Below are positions 20,575-31,430 of a stretch of 64,000 nt of DNA, one piece after another; the first letter of the stretch is position 1; every line of letters begins with the position of its first letter. Location of the stretch: contig CALYLX010000057.1 in assembly GCA_944990035.1 (NCBI GenBank), positions 186,001 to 250,000 on the forward strand, read 5' to 3'. The stretch is from Clitopilus passeckerianus (taxonomy: Eukaryota > Basidiomycota > Agaricomycetes > Agaricales > Entolomataceae). Both the position numbers and the translations under genes were made by a program. The notes below the pieces were generated by a model. That model was not told the DNA's origin. It was given only the letters and a program-made list of their open reading frames with translations, and ran no database searches.

Positions 20575-23500
20575 CCTGGAGGCAGTCCAAGAAGCTGGCG
20601 GAAAAGGCCAGATCAGTCGCTAGAGAAGGAAAATAGGTAAACCACTTCCGTACCCTTATAATAGAAACTGATGCTGATTACTGAGAAGTTTATCGACTCT
20701 CTAGAGACGATGACATTATCGTGGAACCGCACAGCAGGGGCCAAACGAGGAACTAAGAGCTTCAAGGCATTCGATGAAGAGAACATGTGTAGAGGTCTGG
20801 TCGAAAAATTAGGCACGTGGTGTGAAGAGTGTGAAGAGTTCAAGACTCAATTCATCTGTTCAACGTTTCACCTGTAATAATATAATTGCACATATGGACA
20901 ACTGGGGACTTCTACTATGCGCCAAATCCAAAGCTCAAACAACAGGGAGCGGGGTTCCGGCACCACCTTGCAGGTTCTCGTTCTGTGTCGGTCCACAGTT
21001 GTCACATACCCCAATCATCAAGCCCCAAGGCCGAAGGACGCCATGAAGTTCCAGTCATTGCATGACGAAGATGGATAGCCGGGCTCTATGACAGGATTGT
21101 GTGCCATGCTTATGAGAATATTCCTTCCACCTGAACTCGCTTGGAATCTGCTGTGAAAGCCAATCCTGCCTCCCTCGGCCAACCCCCCGTTCTTTCCCTT
21201 CACCTGCTCATCGTGCCACTGTGCACGGTTAAGGTTTGCCATAGCCAGTCTGCTGTGCACCCAGTGCCAAGTCAGATGATATGTGAAGTGCTGATGCCGG
21301 GGATGGTATCGATGAACGACCAGGTAAGCTTAAAAATAGGTTTGGACAACGTATCCACAAGCGTGATGGCTGATGGAAGAAAGAGCATCCTCAGCCGTCA
21401 ACCCGCGGTGACATGGTCGTCGTGACGAGAGCATCGACACGGTGACGAATAAATTTAGCATGGGGAATTTTGAGGCAGGTTACTCCGAGGGAAGGAGAGC
21501 ACCCTGAGAGGTAAGGGGCATAAACCGGAATCGTCAGCGGCAGTCAACTGCACGACTGGTGTGAAGAAGCGAGGTATACATCCAAGGGTTGTAGCTTGCG
21601 GCAAATGCAGCGAGAGGAGCAATAGATTCGGTTGGATGAGGGTCTGACGTGGCTTGAAGGGACAATTGGTGGGGAAAGGGTTATTTGACGATGGTTCGAG
21701 TGAAATGGGTAAGGTAAAGGAAATATCGATGACTGAGCTTCGTTGGCCCAAGCCGCCCAAGCGCGAGTGGTTGAGCATGCAGTTCATCTCCCGCGGTTCT
21801 TTACGGCACCCGAGGGTACGTCAGCGGGAAGGGCAACGGAGCGCTCCAAATGAATATGGCCCTGCCCGGCGAAGGAGGCCGCTTCTCCTGTTGGCCCAAG
21901 CCCCGGTCGTTGGTCCAATGTTTGGGTTTTGAGGGTAATCCAGCGAGAGGCGACCGGGATGATGCTGCATATAGCTAACTTGTCGCGCAGGGGATGGACA
22001 GAAGGACCCCATTGGAAGCGCGGATGGTTCCAATTTGGTTTGTCGGTGTTTGCTGGCCCATGGTCCGGAGCAGAAGGTACGAGGAGGGCAAGGGACGAAG
22101 GCCTTGAAACAGAAGCATGTTTCGGACAGCAATGGTGAAGGGGATGGAACGATGACGAATATCGCAGCAAGCTCGCAGTACCCTCCTCGAACCAACTTTG
22201 CTCTCTAAGCTCCGACCTTCCCCCGCGCTGGATTTGTCCCTCTTATCGTCATCTCTCGAGTTTGATCTTCGTCTACCCAACCCTCACGTCGTTGGTACCA
22301 TCTCCCCTCCGACACGATAGATGGCGGGAGAATGCCGAGGAAGGGCGACAGACATCCACCCAGATGTCCTGAGCGGACCAAGGCACACCAGTTTCCAAGA
22401 ACTGGGCGTGGTACGGATTGTTCACTTCCGCTTCGTCCAGGTCAATGCAGGTATTTTGGTTGAAAAGCGGCTACGAACTACGGCATGCACAGTCTACGAC
22501 GAGAGGAGGAACCTGAGGTGGGTGCAGGCAGGAGGGATTCGTGGATGGGTAGCAGTTGCGATATTGCCGCTCAGACAAGCAAGGAGGGAAAGCTTTTGGT
22601 GACGTGTATTCTAGAGAAGATGTCCCGAGAGCCGATGCTTGTGTGTCGATACGTAGATGATGGTGTTTGCAAGTTGGGGTAGGCTTGATGGCGCGAGGAC
22701 GACACTGCCCGTATTTTCGACTCGGCATCCTGTTAGTGCAGCAGGGTGGCTCCTCATGCGCTGCGCCCCGTTCCTGAGGCCTAGAGAACGCAACCTTTCA
22801 CGGTAGGGTGCGGTGGAGGGAAAGGGAGTGGGGTATATACCGCGACGGTGGCAAGGGCGGCGGCGTCTGCAGTTTTGGGGCGGGAGCATCGATAGTGCTG
22901 TTGTTGAGCTGGCAAGGTCTGGTCATCTGCATTCGGCCTCAGAATCAACTGACAGCTATCGGGGTTAAGACGATGATCGCGCTAGATGGGAGCAGCCCTC
23001 CAGAGATCGAAAGGCTAGATCATGTGGCTGACTGAGTGTGTTGCACCAGCCAGAAGAGCAGGTAATGAGCCTGTAAAACTTCCGTAAGTAGAGGTCTACC
23101 AACGAGCAAACATCTATGACTTACCCTGTCCTGCGGGAAATAATATGCCGTGGGGAGGAGGCATAGAAGAGAGGTTTGCGAGTGAAATCTGCTGGAACTC
23201 TCGTAAACACGCACCAGGGGGAATGAGACCAAACTTACACATCGGCCAACGTTTATCAAATATCCCGGTTCTTCGTGAGATTCATCATTGGATGCATGGG
23301 AGAAGCCGCTTCGAAAGTCTTGAAGCTTGAGGCTACAGAAATTTTGTCGCTGTAGTTCAAACGCTGAGTGGTTGAGATGAGGTCGTCAGGTCGCTGGTGG
23401 GAAGAGCCTCAAACCTCAGGCCGTGAGAAGTTACTTCCAAACAGGCTAAAACACGCTTCGGACCGAAGTTTGCTGGATTTCTATCATTATGACTCGGAAT

Positions 23501-23727
23501 CTGAGGCCTCTCTGCTCTGTCGTCTCGTCAACGGCCTGATATTCGCTCAGACAAGTGCTGCCCTCAGCCGACACGGTCATTTCAGACACGGAGATCAAAG
23601 GAAATTCTCACTGGACAATTCTCATACTATCGCAAGATGTGTAAAGGAATGCCACTTAGACTTGTACGTCGACACGGCGCGATAGACCGGCGACATCTGA
23701 TATACTCCCTTGAGTTAGACCTGGTCA
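20575..23727. other. 3.1 kb without a supportable gene
   Basis: Many short overlapping ORFs on both strands, GC-rich around 21.7-22.9 kb, none with recognisable motifs or consistent splicing. Possible upstream exons of the ubiquitin-like gene could lie at 20.6-20.85 kb. The rest may be gene relics. Confidence 0.3.
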
Positions 23728-24957
23728 ATGCTTATACTTGATTTTGGTATATATCGTCTGTCAGCAAATCTTAGAACAAAGACGAGGAGGGCCTTTTCGG
23801 CCAGTGGCAAATATTTGCTTCTCTTAAGTCCCTCCGTGAGGAAGGACCGAAAGCGCTACAAGTACATCCTTAGCCTCGACCCCACTTATGACTGCCGCTT
23901 CCCCGTCCGACGGCATCCCAGGAGTCTGGAAGTAATGACTTATGTGCTCATATACCTTCTTGAACGATTCCCTCGGAAGTCGAGGGATGAGAACAAAGCG
24001 TATGGGCTGTCGGATCTTGCAACAACCATGATGCTGATGGGGTTCCCCGATGCGTTGGACGACCGCATCGAAGTGGCCGCCCTCTTCTTCTCCTATATCG
24101 CTCTCTTTCGCGATTCTCTTGAAAGTCTGGATACCAATGAGGTTAGTCCATTCCCAGCCGCAACAATCTCAACACGCTGTTCTGATGTCGTGTTCAGTCA
24201 AATGTGTTTCTCTGTCAAATGCTAGGCATCCTGAAAAGAGTCTCTGAGCCGAGACCAGATAACGGCTTGGAGGTCATCCTGGAAGATATCTGCTCTCGAA
24301 TTCTGGCGATTGGAGATGAGGTCGCTCAACGCCACGCCCGAAATCTTTTAAAGGCGACTTGTCAATACTGTTTGGCTCAGGCTGTTCTCAATAAGGCTGC
24401 AAGGCGTGAATCAACAAAGAGCTTCGAGAGGTATAAAGAATACAGAACTACCAAAGCTGGTGCACGGTATGCAGCCCCACTATCATGTCGATCATTCCTG
24501 TTGATACTTCTCATATAGTCTGCCTTTCGAGGTAATTTACTGGGCCTGCGGCATCTACATGCCCTCCCACCTGGTAGAAGCCCCAATTGTCGAGTCGTTA
24601 ATAACGATTGCCAGCTGTCACTCTGCCCTGATCGACGACCTCTACTCATACCGCGTTGAGTCACTCCAGCTCTCGCCAACAGACGACCTGTTCAACGCCG
24701 TCTCTATTATCATGCGGGAGAAGCTGGTAGACGCACAAATGGCGATGGACTACCTTAAGGCGGATATTCGGAGCTTGGAAGAAGAATTTGTAAAGGTTGC
24801 TGAGGAGGTTCGTGCAGAGTTTCAGGGGGAGGAGTTGGAGATTTTGGACAGATTCATTAGAGCATGCGAGCATATGATGGGAGGAAATTCGATATGGGCG
24901 ACATACCGTGCACGGTATAAACAATTTGGTGAACGGCCGTTGATAAAGACGATGTAG
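23728..24957 (+). CDS. Terpene synthase A, class I, altered metal motif
   Basis: Exons 23728-24141, 24198-24466 and 24519-24957 give about 373 residues; introns are 56 and 52 nt at the same places as in the three other synthases here. The Asp-rich site, FDDALE in copy B, reads FRDSLE (R128, D129, E132). The second metal site is DDLYSYRVE (D267, S271, E275), which still fits the (N/D)DxxSxxxE form. A Trp conserved at the exon 2-3 junction in B is Arg here. The C-terminal ARY fits the RY pair of fungal terpene synthases. Class I enzymes ionise a prenyl diphosphate such as FPP with three magnesium ions; loss of the first Asp may reduce or change activity. Neighbour copies B (same strand) and C (convergent) are close paralogues. 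Confidence 0.8.
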
Positions 24958-25608
24958 TTGGAGTATCAGGTTTTGTACCGTTGTGTCTGCGTTTAAAGTA
25001 ACATGTTCCCGCTCATAAAGCCAATTTCCAGACAACAGTTTTTCACTGCCATCGGTCGGCTTGCGACAATTGCAGGATATTGCAGTCCAGCCGCCTGCCA
25101 ATCCAATACGGCAATACATGCCTCGGTTGATCCAAGTCCCACTTTAACTGAAGCTTCAATTGCCCCCCGTTGCCCCGATCCGTGGATCATTGGACGAATT
25201 TTGATATTGGATGTCATCAAGCGACACGGATCTCCCTATTTCACATCCTCGTCGAGTCAATAATCTGCCATTTCGCCACCATTGTTCTTAGTGCTCCTCC
25301 ATCGGGCATCTGGATTGATGCTAAGAATTCCAGAATAAATATGATATGATTCAGGTGCGTCGGTTAGTAGAGATTCATAGATTGAAGGAATTCTTTCGGA
25401 ATCAATTTTCAGCCATATGACTGGAAGAGTGGCGCCGTTTTCCGGCAATCCCATGCAGTTGACGGGTGACATCTAATTTGCTCCCTCAAGCTAGTCCTCG
25501 ATAGGAAATAGCTCCAATCGTGGTATATGTAGAGCATCCGTGACGGAGTCCTATAACAAACATAGGGAAGGTATCCTCAACCTAACATCGAGCCTGCATA
25601 CGACTGGA

Positions 25609-26703
25609 ATGACTGACCGAAAGAGCTACATCCTTGGCCTTGATCCCTCCTACCACTGCCGCTTTCCCGTCCGACTACATCTTAAAAGCGCTGAAGTCAC
25701 ACCTTCCGTGAAAACATACCTGGTCAATCGGTTCCCTTGGAAATCGGAGGATCAGAAGCAAGCGTATCAGACTCAGGATCTTGAAGCCTTACCATTGCTT
25801 GGGTTTCCTGACGCTTTTGACGATCGTATCGAAGTGGCCGTCCTCTTTTTTTCCTATTTCTTTCTCTTTGACGACGCCCTCGAGACTCTCGATACCAATG
25901 AGGTTAGTCGTGCCCATGCTTCAACAACCTCCGCACAACCTCCTGATGTCACATCTAGTCGAAAGCGTTTCTCCGTCAAATGCTCGGCATCTTGAAGAGA
26001 GTCTCAAAGCCAAGACCCGAGAATGCCTTGGAAGTTATCCTTGAAGACATTTGCTCTCGATTTCTGGCGCTAGGAGATGAAGTCGCTCAATACCACGCCC
26101 AGAACCTTCTGAATACGACTTGCCAATACTGTTTGACGGCTGGTAATAAGGAGGCGAAGCGTGCGTCAACAAAGAGCTTCGATAGCTTCAAGGAATATCG
26201 GACTACGGATGCTGGCGCATGGTACGTGAACCCAGCTATCGCATGCATCAAGATTCCATTTCGTTGATGGTCCAATATATAGGCTGGCTTTCGGCGTAAT
26301 TTACTGGGCCTGCGGCATCTATTTGCTTTCTCATCTCCTTGAAGCCCCGAAAGTCAGATCATTGGCAGCCATCTCCGGCTGTCAAGCCACGATGATCAAC
26401 GACCTTTATTCCTACCGCGTCGAGGCGCTCCGGAGCTCATCTGCAGATGATATGTTCAACGCCGTCTCGGTTATCATGCAGGAGAAGGCGGTAGACGCTC
26501 AAACAGCGATGGACCTTCTTAAGGAGGAGATTCACCGTTTAGAAGACGAATTCGCGAAGGTTTCCAAGGAGGTTCAAGCTGAGTTTCATAGGAAGGAGGA
26601 GTTGGAGATTCTGGAGAGGTTCATTGGAGCATGCGAGTATATGATGGGAGGAAACTGGGAGTGGTCGACATTCTGTGGAAGATATAACCTATTGGGTGAA
26701 TAA
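25609..26703 (+). CDS. Terpene synthase B, class I, N-terminally shortened
   Basis: Exons 25609-25902, 25959-26221 and 26283-26703 give about 325 residues. Metal motifs are complete: FDDALE at residues 87-92 and NDLYSYRVE at 225-233 (N225, S229, E233). The C-terminal WSTFCGRYN carries the RY pair. ATG 25609 (MTDRKSYILG) is the first usable start; the open frame upstream is still alignable with the N-terminus of copy C (SSNRGIC against SSNLGIY) but has no ATG at the matching position, so roughly 30-40 residues of leader have been lost or start elsewhere. Substrate and product cannot be told from sequence; family members make sesquiterpenes or larger terpenes. Intact catalytic motifs make this a likely active copy. 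Confidence 0.85.
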
Positions 26704-26899
26704 TCGTCGGCCGGTCCATGTATTTGGCTTATTAACTCCCGTATCATCGTCTTCGTATGTTGAGTAACTGTGACATGACCCCACCCATAATCTGCTTGGA
26801 TTTTGCTCAAATCCAATGGCTCTATTCACCACAGCAGCTTGCCCCTGTAAGAAGAACGGCGCTAAGCCTCCTTTGTATACCTGCCTCGTATGATACTAA

Positions 26900-28104
26900 T
26901 TATATGTCTAGCGAGTTATACCTTCCGCAAGATGCTGACCAGGCCCAGTTCCCCGCCATCATATCCTCACAGGCTCCAATGAATCTCTCGACAAGTTCCA
27001 GCTCCTCCCCAGCGAACTCGGCTTTCACTTCATCGGAGATTCTGATAAATGCGCTCTCTAACCGACGAATCTCCTCCTTCAGATGATCCATTGCCATTTG
27101 TACGTCTACCTTCTTCTGCTGCATGATGACCGAAACGGCGTCAAACATATCGTCTACAGATCGGCTCCGGAGAGCTTCAACACGATACGAGTAGAGGTCG
27201 TTGACCATGGTGGCTTGACATCCGGCAATCTCCATCATTGATTTGACTCTTGGAGCCTTTAGAAGATGAGAGGGCATGTAGATGGCGCAGGACCAGCAAA
27301 TTATTTCAAAGGTTAATCTAGCTCACCGATGGTCAGTTCAGAAAAAATCCTTGACACATGAAAGCAGTATATACGTACCCAACACCAGCATCGTCAGCGC
27401 GGTATTTCTTGAACTCCTCGAAGCCATCCTTCGATCTGCGCCTTGCCTCCTTGTCTCCAGCTGCCAGACAGTAATCGCATGTCGTGGTCAGGATGTTGTT
27501 GGCATATTCTCGAGCGATGTCGTCTCCAAACTCCAAGAACCGAGAGCACATATCCTCGAGGATAACCTCCAACGCGTTCTCTGGCTTCGGCTGAGACTCT
27601 CTTCTCATAATGCCTAGCATTCGGAGGAGAAAAGCTTTAGACTGAGCGTCAAAATGTCAGCACATTTCATGGGGCTTGTGACATCATCCTGGGACAAACC
27701 TCTTTCGTATCAAGAGTTTCGAGTATGTCGTCAAACAGGAAGAAGTATGAGAAATGGAGGGTGGCTAGTTCAATCCGATCGTCCAGTGCGTTAGGGAATA
27801 CGAGGAGGGATATAACTTCGAGATCCTGAGACATATAAGCCAGCTTGTATTCTTCCGATTTCCATGGAAATCGAGCGAGAAGGTAATTCTGAACGGATGT
27901 AGTCAGGTCAGAGCCCCTTGAGTGGCATCGGACAGGAAAGCGACAGTGGTACGTGGTGTCGAGGTTAAGGATGTAGTTTCTTTTGTCAATCATTGAGAGC
28001 GAGCAATATGAGCCCGGGGACAAAACGGAGGATGTTTTCTCAAATTTAGTTGCATCAGTCGAAGAGAGACGATATATACCAAGATTGGAGCTGTCGCCTG
28101 ACAA
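26900..28104 (-). CDS. Terpene synthase C, class I, complete
   Basis: Minus-strand exons 28104-27700, 27641-27379 and 27317-26900 give about 361 residues. Exon 2 is 263 nt, the same length as in copy B, and introns (58 and 61 nt) are at the same codons. Motifs: FDDILE (D125, D126, E129) and NDLYSYRVE (N262, S266, E270), then WSASCGRYN with the RY pair. The ATG opens MSGDSSNLGIYRLS, a leader that copies A and B partly share. The first intron has a GTTTGT donor. This is the best-preserved of the three close paralogues and lies convergent to copy B with about 200 bp between their stops. Product unknown. Confidence 0.88.
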
Positions 28105-28437
28105 GAACTAGGCCAGGGCGAGTATATTGGATATCGTTTGTCAACCGTGCCGGCTGGCCGGTACTACCGTATAGCACCATTCTCTCTGTCGTTTTGGATA
28201 TCTCAGCTCAAATGATATGTATTCTGTGGGAAAATTGGAAATTTCAGAATCAAACTGGAATACATGGTACTGACCCTACACTGACCGGCCTCAAAACGCA
28301 ATGCTGACTCAGTATGTCAAGACGGTCAAGATGAACAGACGTAACTGTTAAAATTATCATTTGAGTCTTCGGGCCATCTTCTTGAACCCTTTAATCTCCG
28401 TCTCCGGATTAGAAATGAGCAATCCAGAAGGTAACTT
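28105..28437. other. Upstream region of terpene synthase C
   Basis: No coding sequence is supported; this is the likely promoter side of the minus-strand synthase C. No clear regulatory word was identified. Confidence 0.3.
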
Positions 28438-29124
28438 TCAATTTTCAGAATTCTCCGTGCTTACCCAAGAAATGGAACCACCAGTCCGACATGGCCGCAA
28501 GGGGACCCTCAGGTCAATAAACTCGTATGCCAGCGCAAGGCCTGGAAAATACCAACGTTTGATGAGTATAAGATGAGGAACCCTACGCCACCGCTTCTGA
28601 TGATTTACAGCATAGACCAGGATTCTGGTAAGATTCTGGAGTGTTGGAGTCCTCGAGCAGAGGATAATAACCTCTAATACCTCTCTGGATTTAGCTTGGC
28701 CGCTCGCTTCATGATGCTTACCAGTTGGCGAAAGAAAGGCATTTTGAATCTTGTTTTGAATGGTCTCGTGCTGATTCCTGCGATCTTTAGGACGATAGCT
28801 GTCAATCGAATGGATCGAGAGCTCGTGGATATTTGGGCGAACGGGACAAATTAGGCAATTACCATGTGACACCCTGTCAATAGATTGATATGTGGCTGTG
28901 CTTGACGGACAGTGGAGCACGCCAATTAACCGGGCGCTGTACTCCCCTTCCTCCCCTTTCCTCATGAAGGCCACGGCAAGGCATAACAGAGTGGACCTAA
29001 TGAACGTGTGCGAGAATGTCGGTTGAATTATGCCCAGACACGGGCCCGTTCGACTTTCATTCGAGTTGTGTACGGCTCGCGTGGAGTAGGTACTACCAAC
29101 TGTGTTCTTGTTTTTGCCATGCAT
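28438..29124 (-). CDS. Single-exon hypothetical ORF, 228 codons
   Basis: An uninterrupted minus-strand frame starts with ATG (MHGKNKNTVG) and runs 228 codons. It is basic, has scattered Cys and no recognised domain, signal peptide or membrane segment. Length alone is modest support; composition is not strongly gene-like. It lies between terpene synthase C and the ABC transporter relic. Confidence 0.25.
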   Translation of the reverse strand: MHGKNKNTVGSTYSTRAVHNSNESRTGPCLGIIQPTFSHTFIRSTLLCLAVAFMRKGEEGEYSARLIGVLHCPSSTATYQSIDRVSHGNCLICPVRPNIHELSIHSIDSYRPKDRRNQHETIQNKIQNAFLSPTGKHHEASGQAKSREVLEVIILCSRTPTLQNLTRILVYAVNHQKRWRRVPHLILIKRWYFPGLALAYEFIDLRVPLRPCRTGGSISWVSTENSEN

Positions 29125-29580
29125 ATGTCGTTCTGTTATACAGGCGCTTCTTCCAATTCATAACGGACGCTATCCAGGACGGATGAGCGCAAATATAGAC
29201 GCTGTTAGAATATGTTTTCGAACTTCTTGACGTTGGAGGAGGCGGAGGAACCGTTGAAACAGGATGAAGGGAAAGACGAAGAATATGACATCGATCCCAG
29301 CGGTGTTGGCGCCGAAAATGACAAGTCTGGCTTTCTTACCGACTGCAACGCATACTTTCGACGGACCGCTGCCCTTATTTGACCCGGGCTTGCAGAGACC
29401 CTTGCATGGCTCACGTACGGGTCATACCAGCTCGCGACCCCGGCTTCCTCTGGAGACAGAAAATGGGATTCGGAGGATAATGCCAGAGGCCGGCTGTCCT
29501 GGTAGCTGATATCAGCTGCACCATTCCTATCAGTTCTTACATGAATATACACCGTTTTACGTGCTGCACTCCGTTATGCC

Positions 29581-31430
29581 TTGTCCTCCTCCGAGAAGCC
29601 GAAGTCACCCTTAACGCCCCCATATGACCTTTTTACCCTCTACTGCCTCCAGCTCATCGCCGCGTCGGTGCAGCTGGGTGGCGTGCTTTGGGGCTGGCCC
29701 ATTTACGGGGAGACCACTGCGGTGGCCATGGTGTTTGCAATTTGCATCTACTTCGTCGTGGTGCTGGTGGTGCTTGGTGTCGTACTGTCAACACTGGTAG
29801 CTGTGCCCAGCGAGAGGATCAATCAAAATGAAATAGTATGTTCTTCTTCGAGATTAAGGAATGGAATCTGTTGAGTTGATGTGGATCCATCTCCAACAGG
29901 GCGAATCTGTGTTCCCTGAAGACTACACTTCGCTTTTTGGGTGGATATCGTTCCATTGGTTACCTCTTTGATCCAGAGAGTACGGCAGCCACTCTCGACA
30001 CGCCTTGTAAATCATACCGACCACTTTGTATGTCTAGGGTCGTAACACCACGCTCGACGAGAAGGATGTGTGGAAGCTCAGCCCGATGATGCAGTCATGG
30101 CCTATTTTTTTCGCAGTTTGCAAGGACGAGTCCGACAGCAGCTTTACTGAAGTGTGTGGCTAGCAAATTCATCGGATATCATGTACGTCGCCAGATCGCT
30201 TTCCCCGAATCCGGTCTAATTTCTTCATTTGCAGCCTTGAATTCCTATTCACCATTATTCCTGTGTTCTTCAACTATGCCGGCCCATTCTTCTTGAAGTA
30301 AGTCGATCTTGTCATTGCTGTACAGTTACTCATATCCACTGGTAGGCGTATACCTGATTCTATCGTGGAAAATCCGACCGCGAAGGGGAGATGAATGGCA
30401 TGTATATATGCCTTCCTGACATTTATATGCAGCATGGTCAAGATTGGTTTGACACCCTGCCGGAGGCCCAGTTCGCCTGATTGAAACGTGGTCCGCCCTA
30501 TAGAGCCAAGCCTACCTCCAGCACCTTTGTATCAACCGTCGAGCTGCAACACACGTTCGCTCCGAGCTTATGGCGTCGATATGCGACAAAGCTCTCAAGC
30601 GGAAGGGTTTCTTTGGTTTGATCGACAAGGACCGTGCTATACAAGCAGAAGCCACTGCCAGAAGGGCAGAATGGGACAGGGAAGCGAAGAAGGGGGAAAA
30701 ATAAGGACACGAAGAAGACCAAGGAGACCAAGTATGACCCAAAGGCGGGATTGGATGTCGGCAAGATAGTAAATCTTATGGCTGGTGATGCTAGTAGGGT
30801 TGGTCCTCTTCCATCTGCCGAAACTGGAAAGAGAAATCTGATATCTTCCTTCAGGTCTCTAAGACCATCTCAGCCTTGTATTCCATCTATGGAGCACCTT
30901 TCGCAATCGTCATCGCTAGCATCTTTCTATACCAGTACGTTCCGTTCAGGCTTGCATTACTTCCCAAGATTGATCATATTTGGATAGGCTGCTCGGTTGG
31001 TCGGCATTTGCAGGCTTTATCGTGCTCCCGCTCGCATGGCCCCTCAATAGTTTGATTGCTCGCCAGAGCACAGGATCCAGAAGGGGGTTCTAACCGCTCG
31101 CGACAAGGCGATGGGCGTTCTCTACGAGCTCCTCGGAGCCGTACGTGACAACCCCTGTCTTCACCTGGATGGCTCCTAACGCTTTAAGATGCAGGTCAGA
31201 TTAATCAAGTTCTGCGCATGGGAAGACCAATGGATTCAACGAGCTATGGACCCCAGGGAGGCAGAGATGAAATGGATGTTTAAAGGTTTTTTTCGACTCT
31301 CCCTGGAACCTGATTCAAAACGAGGACGGGATATTCAGGATGATGTGCCTCAAGAGCGGAATCTTCTCTGAACTTGAGACCGCTGCTCACAGTAAGGCGG
31401 AGGATGTGGGAGCATTGTGACAGGATTAAA
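29581..31430 (+). pseudogene. Truncated ABCC-type ABC transporter relic
   Basis: Pieces occur in order on the plus strand: a membrane-rich segment (PYDLFTLYCLQLIAAS, then VVLVVLGVVLSTLVAV), EDYTSLFGWISFHWLP near 29922, NYAGPFFLK near 30270, IYAFLTFICSMVK near 30400, WRRYATKLLKRKGFFGLID near 30570, IYGAPFAIVIASIFLYQ near 30885 and VRLIKFCAWEDQWIQRA near 31195. These match the first transmembrane half of fungal multidrug-resistance-type ABC transporters. Frames change and stops intervene between blocks, and no nucleotide-binding domain (Walker A, LSGGQ) is seen before the sequence ends at about 31.4 kb. The gene is truncated and cannot work as a pump. In an intact cluster such a pump might export the terpene product, but that is inference. 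Confidence 0.7.

Noticed and set aside
21784..22195. Overlapping 124-128-codon minus-strand ORFs
   Set aside because: Two frames of the same strand are open over the same bases, which is typical of base composition and not of coding; no motif.
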